Source: Ectopseudomonas composti (lineage in GTDB: Bacteria > Pseudomonadota > Gammaproteobacteria > Pseudomonadales > Pseudomonadaceae). Taken from it: a stretch of DNA of 5,727 nucleotides. Positions 1 to 5,727 of this stretch are shown here, in pieces. The number at the start of each line of letters is the position of its first letter. The first letter of the stretch is position 1. Under the pieces are notes generated by a model, which worked only from the letters and a program-made list of their open reading frames with translations, made no database searches and was not told the origin of the DNA. The stretch is taken from contig CAMPIF010000310.1 in assembly GCA_946886245.1 (NCBI GenBank), positions 1-5,727 of the forward strand. The letters run 5' to 3'. The translations under genes were made by a program, and so were the position numbers.

Positions 1-621
1 GATGGCATCGACGATGGCGGGCGCGAAATTCCACTGCCGTGCGATCAGCCCGCCGATCTCGGCGTGATCGATGCCGAGCACAGCGGACTCGGCATCACCC
101 ATGGTGCAATCCCTCTCACACCGCCAGCGCTCGACCTCGGCATAGGCCGCTGCAAACGCGTTGGCCAGCGCCAGCCGGCCGATGTCGTGCAGCAGCCCTA
201 CCGTGAACGCCACGTCCGCATCGTCGCGCTGCAGTTCACCGGCCAATGCCTGGGCACACAGGGCACTGCCGAGCGCATGGCGCCAGAAGGTGGTCTGGTC
301 AAAGCCGGGGTGGCGCCGGAAGCTGCCGGCCAGACCTGCGGCCGTGACCGCGCCGCGTACCGTACGCAGGCCCAGTATGGTGATGGCCTCAGGCACCGAG
401 CGAACCTGCCGGCCGCGACCGTAGAACGACGAGTTGGCCAAGCGCAGTATCTTTGCGGCCAGCGCCTGGTCGCGCGAAATCTTGGCGGCATACTGCGTGG
501 CGCTGAGCTCCTCGTGGCCGAGCGACTCGACCAGTTCAAGCACGACCGATGGGAGCGGCGGAAGATCGCGCAGCGCGGCGAGCAGCTCGTCGCGGGAGAT
601 CGGTCGAATGGGCGTGTTCAT
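1..621 (-). CDS. HDOD-domain signalling protein, 3' end cut by the window
   Basis: HDOD domains are HD-superfamily modules used as output or adaptor domains in bacterial signalling; many have no demonstrated enzyme activity. The first 207 residues are visible, open to the window edge, so the C-terminus is missing. The N-terminal part has the family pattern: LPPLPSVVLELVE near 20-32, ISRDQALAAKILRLANSSFYG near 48-68, then VRSVPEAITILGLRTVRGAV near 73-92. HD-type residues are kept: His115 in WRHAL, His145-Asp146 in GLLHDIGRL, and Asp185-His186 in GIDHAEIGG. The usual WxxP near the domain end reads WNFA (197-200). The ATG at 621 is well supported: an AGGAG lies 8 bases upstream and the start overlaps the stop of the preceding small ORF as ATGA. 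It is the last visible gene of a probable operon with the cyclic-di-GMP protein. The HDOD assignment is firm; whether a second domain follows cannot be seen. Confidence 0.93.
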   Translation of the reverse strand, partial: MNTPIRPISRDELLAALRDLPPLPSVVLELVESLGHEELSATQYAAKISRDQALAAKILRLANSSFYGRGRQVRSVPEAITILGLRTVRGAVTAAGLAGSFRRHPGFDQTTFWRHALGSALCAQALAGELQRDDADVAFTVGLLHDIGRLALANAFAAAYAEVERWRCERDCTMGDAESAVLGIDHAEIGGLIARQWNFAPAIVDAI

Positions 622-749
622 TGCTTGGACTCCTGGCGATAGCGCTGCACGAGGTGCAGCAGCGGATGCACGCGTCCGTCACGCAGGCTGTGGCGAAACA
701 GGTGGTTTGGCACCACAGGTGGGGTATCCGAGGCAGTTGGAAGGGTCAT
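618..749 (-). CDS. Small ORF of 43 codons, coupled at both ends
   Basis: I do not recognise this product. It starts at the ATG at 749, which overlaps the TGA of the large signalling gene (ATGA, 746-749), and it ends in a TGA that overlaps the ATG of the HDOD gene (ATGA, 618-621). A GGAG lies 7 bases before its start. The predicted peptide begins MTLPTASDTPPVVPN, proline-rich and probably flexible. It continues with a basic, histidine-rich half (His16, His20, His28, His32) ending in a possible short amphipathic helix, HPLLHLVQRYRQESK. No signal peptide or membrane segment is visible. G/C at third codon positions is weak in the first dozen codons and strong afterwards. It may be a small partner of the flanking proteins, or a translated linker whose job is to pass ribosomes on to the HDOD gene. 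The alternative is a non-coding gap of about 125 bases, but two perfect overlaps with two Shine-Dalgarno sites argue against that. Confidence 0.55.
   Translation of the reverse strand: MTLPTASDTPPVVPNHLFRHSLRDGRVHPLLHLVQRYRQESKQ
630..635 (-). promoter_or_regulatory. Ribosome binding site of the HDOD gene
   Basis: On the minus strand CAGGAG lies 8 bases before the ATG at 621. It sits inside the last codons of the small upstream ORF, as expected for translational coupling, and it fixes the HDOD start. Confidence 0.7.
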
Positions 750-3670
750 TTCGAGGCTCCGAATTGCGGCAGCAGCACCAACAGGCGGCCGCGCGCATTG
801 CCGATCAAAGACCGGCTCATGGCCCACCAGCGGCGGCCGGCAAGCGTGAACAGAATGGATTCACCGTCCAGGGCCCGCATCAGGTTGGGGGGCAGGTGCC
901 CGGTCGCGACCGCACCGAGGAACTCGCCACGCAGCCTGCACAGCGCCTGGGCTGGCGCGTTGGCGAAGACCAGCAGGCCTTCGTCGTCGACTCCAAGCAC
1001 AGGCACCGGTACGGCATCGAGCAGCTCCTGCGCGGCCTCCCGACTGCCGACCTCACGCTGGTTCTGCTCGCGCTGTGCACTCAGCAGCGTCTCCAGCCGC
1101 TGGTTCACCTCAGCAAGGTCTTGGTTGGCGGTCTGCACCTCCCGGCCGAGACGGCGGTTCTGGTCTGCCATCTCCTTCAACGTAAAGGCCTCTCGCAGGT
1201 GGGCGCGCAGCTCTGCGTCATCCCAGGGCTTGGCGAGAAACTTGTAGATCGCCCCCTCGTTGATGGCGTCGGTGATCGACTGAAGCTCGGTGTAGCCCGA
1301 CAGCACCAGCCGAATCGTCTCCGGGTACAGCTGCTTGGCCCGGCGTAGCAGCTCAACGCCGGTCATGCCAGGCATGCGCTGGTCGGACAGGATCACGTCG
1401 ATCTCGTTCCGCGCCATCAGCTGCAGCGCCTGCTCGGCACTGGTTGCGCTGAGAATCAGCCAGCCTTCAGTGCGCAACAGCCGACGTAGCGCCGCGATCA
1501 CGTTCTCTTCGTCGTCGACCAGTAGCAAGGTGCGCTGTCGCGAACGTCGGTCAAGAAGTGTCGGGTCGATCTGCCGGCCTTCGCGCAGCATGGCTTCGAC
1601 CTCTGCCGCCGGCAGTGCGGCGCTGAACCAGTAGCCCTGCATCTGATCGCACTGATTGGCCGCCAGCAGCGCTGCCTGGCCCTCGCTTTCGACACCTTCG
1701 GCGAGCACTTTCATCTGCAGCTGGTGCGCCATGGTGATGATGGCGCGCGTGATCGACACATCTTCTGACGGAGCGGTGACGTCTGGCACCAGCGAGCGGT
1801 CGATCTTGACCACATCGACTGGCAGACGGCGCAGGTAGCTCAGGCTGGAGTAGCCGGTGCCGAAGTCGTCGAGCGAGACCTCGACGCCCAGCGCGCGCAG
1901 TGCCTGCAGGTGCTGCACCGCCTGCTCGAAGTTGTTGATCAGCATGCTCTCGGTGACCTCAGCGCCGAACAGCCGCGGGTCCAGGCCGCTGGCAGCGAGC
2001 AGGCTTTCGATGCGCCGTGCCAGATCCGGCTGTACCAGCTGGCGCGCCGACAGATTGACCGCCATGCGCAACGGCGGCAACCCGGTACGCTGCCAGGCCG
2101 CAGCCTGCTCGATGGCGCGGCGCAGCACCCAATCACCGATGGCGACGATCAGGCCGGTCTCTTCGGCGACAGGGATGAAGCGATCCGGCGCGATGAGGCC
2201 CAGTGTGGGGTGTCGCCAGCGCAGCAAGGCCTCGACGCCGACGATGCGGCCCTGCACCAGGTCGACCTGAGGCTGGTAGTGCAGCTCCAGCTGCTCGTCG
2301 TGCAATGCCTGGCGCAGCGCGGTCTCCAGCGCCAGCCGCTCGGGATCGTCGTCCTGCGGCGCACCGGCATAGACGCTGATCTGGTTGCGGCCCAGCACCT
2401 TGGCCTGGTGCAGCGCTGCATTGGCACGCCGCAACAAGGTCTCAGCGCGGTCGCCGTCGGCAGGCGCCGCTGCGATGCCGATGCTGCAGGTCAGGTGTAC
2501 CTCATGCCCCTCGATTGCCATTGGTCTGGCGATACCGTCGAGCAGCGCTTGCGCCGTGTGCAAGGCCTCCGCCGAGGTGGCCTCCATCACGATCACAAAC
2601 TCATCGCCGCCGCGGCGAGCCACCAGATCGACGCTGCGTACACCAGCGACGATGCGCTGCGCCACCTCGCGCAGTGCCGCGTCGCCGACGTTCAACCCAA
2701 GGCCGTCGTTGATGCGCTTGAAGCGATCAAGCTCCAGCACCAGCACCGCTGTCTGGCTACCGGCCTGCAAGGTCGCGTCCAGGCGCTCCAGGAGCAGCTG
2801 GCGGCTCGGCAAACCAGTCAGTTCATCGAACTGCAGCAGTTGCCGGATACGGCGTTCGGCGGCGCGGCGCTCGCGCAGGTCGTCGATGCAGACATGGCCG
2901 AAGGACCTGTCGCCGCTCGTCACCAGGCTGACGGAGACATCGACCGGGATCTCGTGGCCTTCGTGGTGGCGCAAGCGGGTCTCGAACCGCAAGGAGCCAC
3001 GCTCGCACAGTTCACGCCAGCTCTGCGCCCACTGTGCCTCGTCGACCTCCGGGTCAATGTCGGGAACCCGCAGCCGCAGCAGTTCCGCACGCTCCAGGCC
3101 CAGCAGCCGGCAGGCGGCCGCATTGGCATCCTGAAAGGCACCGTCGGACCCAATCTGCAGCAGCGCGTCGTTGGCCTGTTCAACGGCGTGGCGGGTCAAC
3201 AGCAACTGGTGCTGAGCATGCTCTCGCTCGCTAACGTCCCGTGCAGAAGGAATCAGCCACACCACGCGTCCGTCGGGCCCATACAGCGGCAACAATGAAA
3301 AATCCATCACCAGCATGGCGCCGCTGCTGGTGGCCACCCGCACATCGAAGCGCGATGCTTCGCCGCGCGCTGCACGGGCCAGCGCCTGCTGCAGCCGCCT
3401 TTGCGATACCTCGCAGCCCGACCACCAGGGGGTAGCATCAAAGCGTCGGCCAAGCACCTGCTCTGGGGCGCTGTCGATGGCCCGCAATGCAGCCTGGTTG
3501 GCATAGCGCACCGTGCCATCGGCATCGAGCAGGCCGGCAAAGACCGAGGGGCCCAATCGGTCCAGCACTTCGTGCAGCGAAAGTTCAGGGCCGCGCGGCT
3601 GCTGGTTGGTCGCCCCCAACGTCAGCGCGGCGTCACGGTGCGGCATGGGACAGGAAGAGGGATTTGACAT
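746..3670 (-). CDS. PAS-PAS-GGDEF-EAL-receiver-PAS cyclic-di-GMP signalling protein
   Basis: This 974-residue protein has no visible signal peptide or membrane segment, so it should be a cytoplasmic regulator of cyclic-di-GMP. Domains by eye: PAS 30-150; PAS 155-272; GGDEF 280-437; EAL 445-698; receiver 713-830; probable coiled coil 830-880; PAS-like fold 881-970. The GGDEF signature is intact (354-358), with an inhibitory-site RxxD (Arg345-Asp348) five residues before it. The EAL domain looks catalytic: EALLRWRHP (480-488), Asn539 in NLS, Glu571 in EVTES, DDFGTGYSS (601-609), Lys622 in VKID, Lys654 and EGVE (658-661), QGY (678-680). The receiver has the acidic pair Asp719-Asp720, phospho-acceptor Asp763 in SDQRMPG, Ser791 and Lys814 in KPW. 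Departures in the GGDEF domain are Glu313 at the usual first metal Asp, Leu326 for His in GHxxGD, and ANAALHQAK for ADxALYxAK. The start is the first ATG; a GAGGG only one base before it is poorly spaced, and Met9 is an alternative. The gene follows the MocR gene by 63 bases and overlaps the next ORF. Family call is firm; net activity is not predictable. Confidence 0.95.
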   Translation of the reverse strand: MSNPSSCPMPHRDAALTLGATNQQPRGPELSLHEVLDRLGPSVFAGLLDADGTVRYANQAALRAIDSAPEQVLGRRFDATPWWSGCEVSQRRLQQALARAARGEASRFDVRVATSSGAMLVMDFSLLPLYGPDGRVVWLIPSARDVSEREHAQHQLLLTRHAVEQANDALLQIGSDGAFQDANAAACRLLGLERAELLRLRVPDIDPEVDEAQWAQSWRELCERGSLRFETRLRHHEGHEIPVDVSVSLVTSGDRSFGHVCIDDLRERRAAERRIRQLLQFDELTGLPSRQLLLERLDATLQAGSQTAVLVLELDRFKRINDGLGLNVGDAALREVAQRIVAGVRSVDLVARRGGDEFVIVMEATSAEALHTAQALLDGIARPMAIEGHEVHLTCSIGIAAAPADGDRAETLLRRANAALHQAKVLGRNQISVYAGAPQDDDPERLALETALRQALHDEQLELHYQPQVDLVQGRIVGVEALLRWRHPTLGLIAPDRFIPVAEETGLIVAIGDWVLRRAIEQAAAWQRTGLPPLRMAVNLSARQLVQPDLARRIESLLAASGLDPRLFGAEVTESMLINNFEQAVQHLQALRALGVEVSLDDFGTGYSSLSYLRRLPVDVVKIDRSLVPDVTAPSEDVSITRAIITMAHQLQMKVLAEGVESEGQAALLAANQCDQMQGYWFSAALPAAEVEAMLREGRQIDPTLLDRRSRQRTLLLVDDEENVIAALRRLLRTEGWLILSATSAEQALQLMARNEIDVILSDQRMPGMTGVELLRRAKQLYPETIRLVLSGYTELQSITDAINEGAIYKFLAKPWDDAELRAHLREAFTLKEMADQNRRLGREVQTANQDLAEVNQRLETLLSAQREQNQREVGSREAAQELLDAVPVPVLGVDDEGLLVFANAPAQALCRLRGEFLGAVATGHLPPNLMRALDGESILFTLAGRRWWAMSRSLIGNARGRLLVLLPQFGASK
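757..760 (-). promoter_or_regulatory. Ribosome binding site of the 43-codon ORF
   Basis: GGAG on the minus strand lies 7 bases before the ATG at 749, inside the last codons of the large signalling gene. The spacing is good, which supports real initiation at the small ORF. Confidence 0.5.
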
Positions 3671-3733
3671 GCCCTCAGTCTGCCCGCCAGCCTGCGCCGG
3701 TGGTGTGATCAGTTGGGTGCGCCGACGACCGGA

Positions 3734-5203
3734 TCAGAGCGACGCAAGCACAGTGGCGTCGACGCGTGGAGCATCATCGACCAGCCGTGCCAGCGTGCGC
3801 ATGGCGCGCTCCAGCGTTTCGTTCCAGGGTTGCCCGCAGGTCAACCGGATGTGGTGCTGAAACTCCGCTCGCGCCGAGAACATCGGCCCCGGGGCAAGGC
3901 TGATCTGCTGTGCCAGCGCAGCCTGGTGCAGGGCCATCGCGTCAACGCCGGTGGGCAACTCGACCCACACGAAGTAACCGCCGGCCGGCCGCACGACCCG
4001 GGTTCCGTCCGGAAAGGACCGGGTCACAGCATCGAACACGCTGTCGCGCTGTGCTTGCAGCGACTGACGGAGGCTTCGCAGGTGGCGGTCATAACCACCT
4101 TCCTGCAGGTACGCTGCCAGCGCCGCCTGGATTGGAATAGACCCCGACAGGCTCGTCGTCAGCTTCAGCCGTTCGACTTCGCGTGTGAACCTGCCGGGCG
4201 TGGCCCAGCCGACGCGGTAGCCAGGCGCCAGGCATTTGGAGAACGACGAGCAGTGCAGCACCAGTCCGCGGCGGTCGAAGGCCTTGGCAGGCAGTGGCGC
4301 TGTCTTGCCTTCGTAGAGCTCCGAGTAGACGTCGTCTTCGATCAACGGCACATCGTGCTGGGCCAGCAATGCGACGAGGTCGCGCTTCTTCGCCTCCGGC
4401 ATCAGCGCGCCGAGCGGGTTCTGAAAGGTCGTCATCAACCAGCAGGCTTTGGGGCGGTAGAGCTCGATCACCTGCGCCAGGCGGCCGAGATCAATGCCTT
4501 CACGCACATGGGTCGGCACCTCAATGGCCCGCAGGCCCAGCCGCTGAAGCGCCTGCAACGCCACGTAGAAGGTGGGGGACTCGACCACCACTGCATCGCC
4601 GGGCCGCGCAACCGCGTTGAGGCACAGGTTCAATGCCTCCATGGCACCGTGGGTGAGCACGATCTCGTCGGTGGCCACGGTGAATCCTTGGCCCAGATAT
4701 CGCTTGGCAATCTCGCGTTTGAGCTGGAGATTGCCTGGAGGCAGGTCTTCGGCCATGCGCCAGGGGTCGAGCCGCCGCATGCTGGAGATGAGCGCACGGC
4801 GCAGTTGATCGAGCGGAAACAGCGTCGGGCTCAGGAAGGCGGAACCGAAAGGCACGACGTCCCGCGCGCGCGCGGTGCCCAGGCATGCGTAGATCAATTC
4901 GTTGATCTCGATAGGCCTAGATCCGGACTGCGGCTGTGAAGTTTTTGGCTCCGGTAGCAAGGTACCGCTGGCGCGGGCGGCGACAAAGTAGCCCGACCGC
5001 GGCACCGCCCGGATCAGCCCGCGCGATTCGAGGAGGTAATAGGCCTGGAAGACCGTGCTCGGACTCAAGTCGCGGCTGGCGCAGGTCTGACGCACGGAAG
5101 GCAACCGGTCTCCTGCACGGAGCACTCCACGGGCAATCTGCTGCTCGATTTCTCGGGCCAGGAGTTCGTACCTGGTGGAGACGGCATTCGGGCGACTGGG
5201 CAT
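3734..5203 (-). CDS. MocR-family regulator (GntR winged helix plus aminotransferase fold), YdcR-like
   Basis: MocR regulators bind DNA through a GntR-type winged helix and sense vitamin B6 or amino-acid-related ligands through a fold-type I aminotransferase domain. From the chosen ATG at 5203 the protein has 489 residues, normal for the family. The winged helix spans about 11-75 (YELLAREIEQQI, GDRLPSVRQTCASRDLSPSTV, YYLLESRGLI, RSGYFV). After a linker, the aminotransferase fold runs from about 110 to the end: LPPGN (154-158), HGAMEAL (185-191), Asn262 in FQNPLG, IEDDVYSELY (288-297), the PLP lysine Lys323 in SSFSKCLAPGYRVGW, Arg329, and a C-terminal Arg453 in IRLTCG. The blocks IEDDVYSELY, KACWLMT and HCSSFSKCL match E. 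coli YdcR as I remember it. The frame is open further up to ATGs at 5293 and 5380, but the extra residues are low-complexity, unlike the family, and lie at or above the likely promoter. No clear Shine-Dalgarno precedes 5203. The target is unknown, since no divergent gene is visible. Confidence 0.93.
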   Translation of the reverse strand: MPSRPNAVSTRYELLAREIEQQIARGVLRAGDRLPSVRQTCASRDLSPSTVFQAYYLLESRGLIRAVPRSGYFVAARASGTLLPEPKTSQPQSGSRPIEINELIYACLGTARARDVVPFGSAFLSPTLFPLDQLRRALISSMRRLDPWRMAEDLPPGNLQLKREIAKRYLGQGFTVATDEIVLTHGAMEALNLCLNAVARPGDAVVVESPTFYVALQALQRLGLRAIEVPTHVREGIDLGRLAQVIELYRPKACWLMTTFQNPLGALMPEAKKRDLVALLAQHDVPLIEDDVYSELYEGKTAPLPAKAFDRRGLVLHCSSFSKCLAPGYRVGWATPGRFTREVERLKLTTSLSGSIPIQAALAAYLQEGGYDRHLRSLRQSLQAQRDSVFDAVTRSFPDGTRVVRPAGGYFVWVELPTGVDAMALHQAALAQQISLAPGPMFSARAEFQHHIRLTCGQPWNETLERAMRTLARLVDDAPRVDATVLASL

Positions 5204-5224
5204 GGTGTTGACACCGCGCCGCGG
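5204..5224. repeat. Two adjoining short inverted repeats at the MocR start
   Basis: Directly before the MocR ATG lie GGTGT-TG-ACACC (5204-5215) and, overlapping it by two bases, CCGCG-C-CGCGG (5214-5224). They could be operator half-sites or could fold the leader close to the start codon, where no Shine-Dalgarno is visible. The first also contains TTGACA on the plus strand (5208-5213), but no -10 box follows at proper spacing. Confidence 0.3.
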
Positions 5225-5261
5225 TCGACTGCCGGCCGGGGGGGTGGGGCTCCGTCCTTGC

Positions 5262-5289
5262 AGTTTAGGCTTTCTGCAGAACGAAGCAA
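5262..5289 (-). promoter_or_regulatory. Candidate sigma-70-like promoter of the MocR gene
   Basis: On the minus strand TTGCTT (5289-5284) and TAAACT (5267-5262) are separated by 16 bases. Matches are TTG plus three positions partly degenerate at -35, and four of six at -10. Transcription would begin near 5255, leaving a leader of about 50 bases before the ATG at 5203. The position also argues against the longer upstream starts. This is a motif match only. Confidence 0.35.
5272..5281. promoter_or_regulatory. 10-base perfect palindrome inside the candidate promoter
   Basis: TTCTGCAGAA is its own reverse complement and sits between the candidate -35 and -10 boxes of the MocR gene. Its position suits an operator for autorepression, which is known in GntR/MocR regulators, but short palindromes also arise by chance. 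Confidence 0.3.
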
Positions 5290-5399
5290 GCATACGGACA
5301 GGGCCAGGTGGGCCCCGAAACGTCAGCTGAAATGGCCGCTGGCATGCCAGCGTCGGGGCGGCATCGAGACCGGGGCGCATGCATCACCTTGCTGGATCG

Positions 5400-5472
5400 C
5401 TCCCCTGAGGGAGAAGAAAGGCTGCGTAGTCTCTCTGGCGCGGCGCGAGTTCATGCTCCGCACAGTTCGGAG
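5400..5472. repeat. Two short hairpin-forming inverted repeats
   Basis: CTCCC-CTGA-GGGAG occupies 5400-5413, and CTCCG with CGGAG, seven bases apart, occupies 5456-5472. With the 9-base repeat at 5483-5504 this gives three possible stem-loops in about 105 bases. Neither has a T-run. Stems of five G/C-rich pairs are weak evidence on their own. Confidence 0.3.
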
Positions 5473-5482
5473 ATGCCCGGAG

Positions 5483-5504
5483 CCTGTCTCTGGCGAGAGA
5501 CAGG
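5483..5504. repeat. Perfect 9-base inverted repeat with 4-base loop
   Basis: The arms are CCTGTCTCT (5483-5491) and AGAGACAGG (5496-5504), separated by GGCG. No T-run follows on either strand, so it is not a standard intrinsic terminator. It could be an operator for a dimeric regulator or a structural RNA hairpin. TCTCTGGCG within it is also found at 5432-5440. Confidence 0.6.
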
Positions 5505-5545
5505 ACACAGCCGATAGTCCGCGCTCAAAGACAAGAAGCGTATGA

Positions 5546-5590
5546 CTGCAATCGCTGCAATGCAGCCTCTGCTGATCTGAGTTGATTTGA
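5546..5590. repeat. Tandem short direct repeats
   Basis: CTGCAAT occurs at 5546-5552 and 5555-5561, nine bases apart, and the second copy overlaps the small inverted repeat GCTGCA-A-TGCAGC (5554-5566). TGATCTGA (5573-5580) is followed by TGATTTGA (5583-5590), ten bases apart, about one turn of DNA. The spacing is compatible with a protein binding site on one face of the helix. Confidence 0.3.
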
Positions 5591-5727
5591 AATGCCCTCG
5601 CATGGCCCAGCCACCCAGCGGCTGAGCATTGTCCCCAACGGCCTCCCTGCCACGCAGGCTGTCCGCCCGGCCCAGACCCATCGGTAGATGGTTCTCGGCC
5701 GACCGCCCCCAGTACCCGCTCCCGTTT

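Larger units (their letters stand above)
5204..5727. other. Region upstream of the MocR gene with no convincing CDS
   Basis: I find no gene here that I can support. Several frames are open on both strands, as expected at this G+C. The longest, on the minus strand ending near 5451, is open to the window edge but matches no family I know. The stretch has a run of seven G (5238-5244) within the MocR leader, a group of hairpin-forming repeats (5400-5504), and a locally A/T-richer patch (about 5520-5592) with short direct repeats. It probably includes control sequence for the MocR gene and perhaps for a gene beyond the right edge. Confidence 0.5.

Noticed and set aside
434..1348. 304-codon open frame on the plus strand
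   Set aside because: It runs antisense across the HDOD gene, the small ORF and the 3' part of the large signalling gene; its product resembles no family.
1910..3298. 462-codon open frame on the plus strand
   Set aside because: It lies antisense to the well-supported PAS-GGDEF-EAL gene, has no recognisable domains, and is of the kind expected from G/C-biased third codon positions.
3713..4939. 408-codon open frame on the plus strand
   Set aside because: It is antisense to the MocR gene, and its translation looks like a shadow rich in Arg, Gln and His with no family resemblance.
5208..5213. Plus-strand -35 box TTGACA pointing away from the MocR gene
   Set aside because: The sequence at the proper -10 distance is G/C-rich with no TATAAT-like match, and no gene follows on that strand.
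5204..5380. 59-residue N-terminal extension of the MocR protein from the ATG at 5380
   Set aside because: The extension is Pro/Arg-rich, unlike family members, which start just before the winged helix, and it lies across or above the candidate promoter.
5483..5504. Intrinsic terminator at the 9-base inverted repeat
   Set aside because: The stem is good, but no T-run follows on either strand.
5451..5681. 76-codon minus-strand open frame upstream of the MocR gene
   Set aside because: No Shine-Dalgarno, no recognisable domain, and a competing open frame on the same strand; it spans the perfect inverted repeat, which suggests non-coding DNA. It could be the tail of something entering from the right edge, but I cannot support that.

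Overview
The window is about 65% G+C by eye. It reads like part of a proteobacterial chromosome, most probably a high-GC beta- or gammaproteobacterium; a Burkholderiales-type host is my best guess from the style of the signalling proteins, but this is inference. Every gene I can support lies on the minus strand, so transcription runs from right to left.

Reading in the direction of transcription, there is first an upstream stretch of about 520 bases (5204-5727) with no convincing gene. It holds several inverted repeats and a candidate promoter. Next comes a MocR-type regulator close to E. coli YdcR (5203 to 3734), a GntR winged helix fused to an aminotransferase fold. After 63 bases comes a 974-residue multidomain cyclic-di-GMP signalling protein (3670 to 746) with the order PAS-PAS-GGDEF-EAL-receiver-coiled coil-PAS. 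Its stop codon overlaps the start of an unrecognised 43-codon ORF (749 to 618). The stop of that ORF overlaps the start of an HDOD-domain gene (621 to 1), which runs off the left edge.

The last three reading frames are joined by two ATGA stop/start overlaps, each with a well-placed Shine-Dalgarno sequence, so they look like one translationally coupled signalling operon. The large protein can sense through its PAS domains, be phosphorylated on its receiver, and make, bind or degrade cyclic-di-GMP. The HDOD protein is a plausible downstream partner. The MocR gene may be co-transcribed with them or may simply be a neighbour.

The most novel item is the small ORF wedged between the two signalling genes with perfect coupling on both sides. 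The atypical order of the large protein and the substitutions at secondary positions of its GGDEF domain come next. I see no CRISPR array, tRNA, rRNA, insertion sequence or clear terminator.
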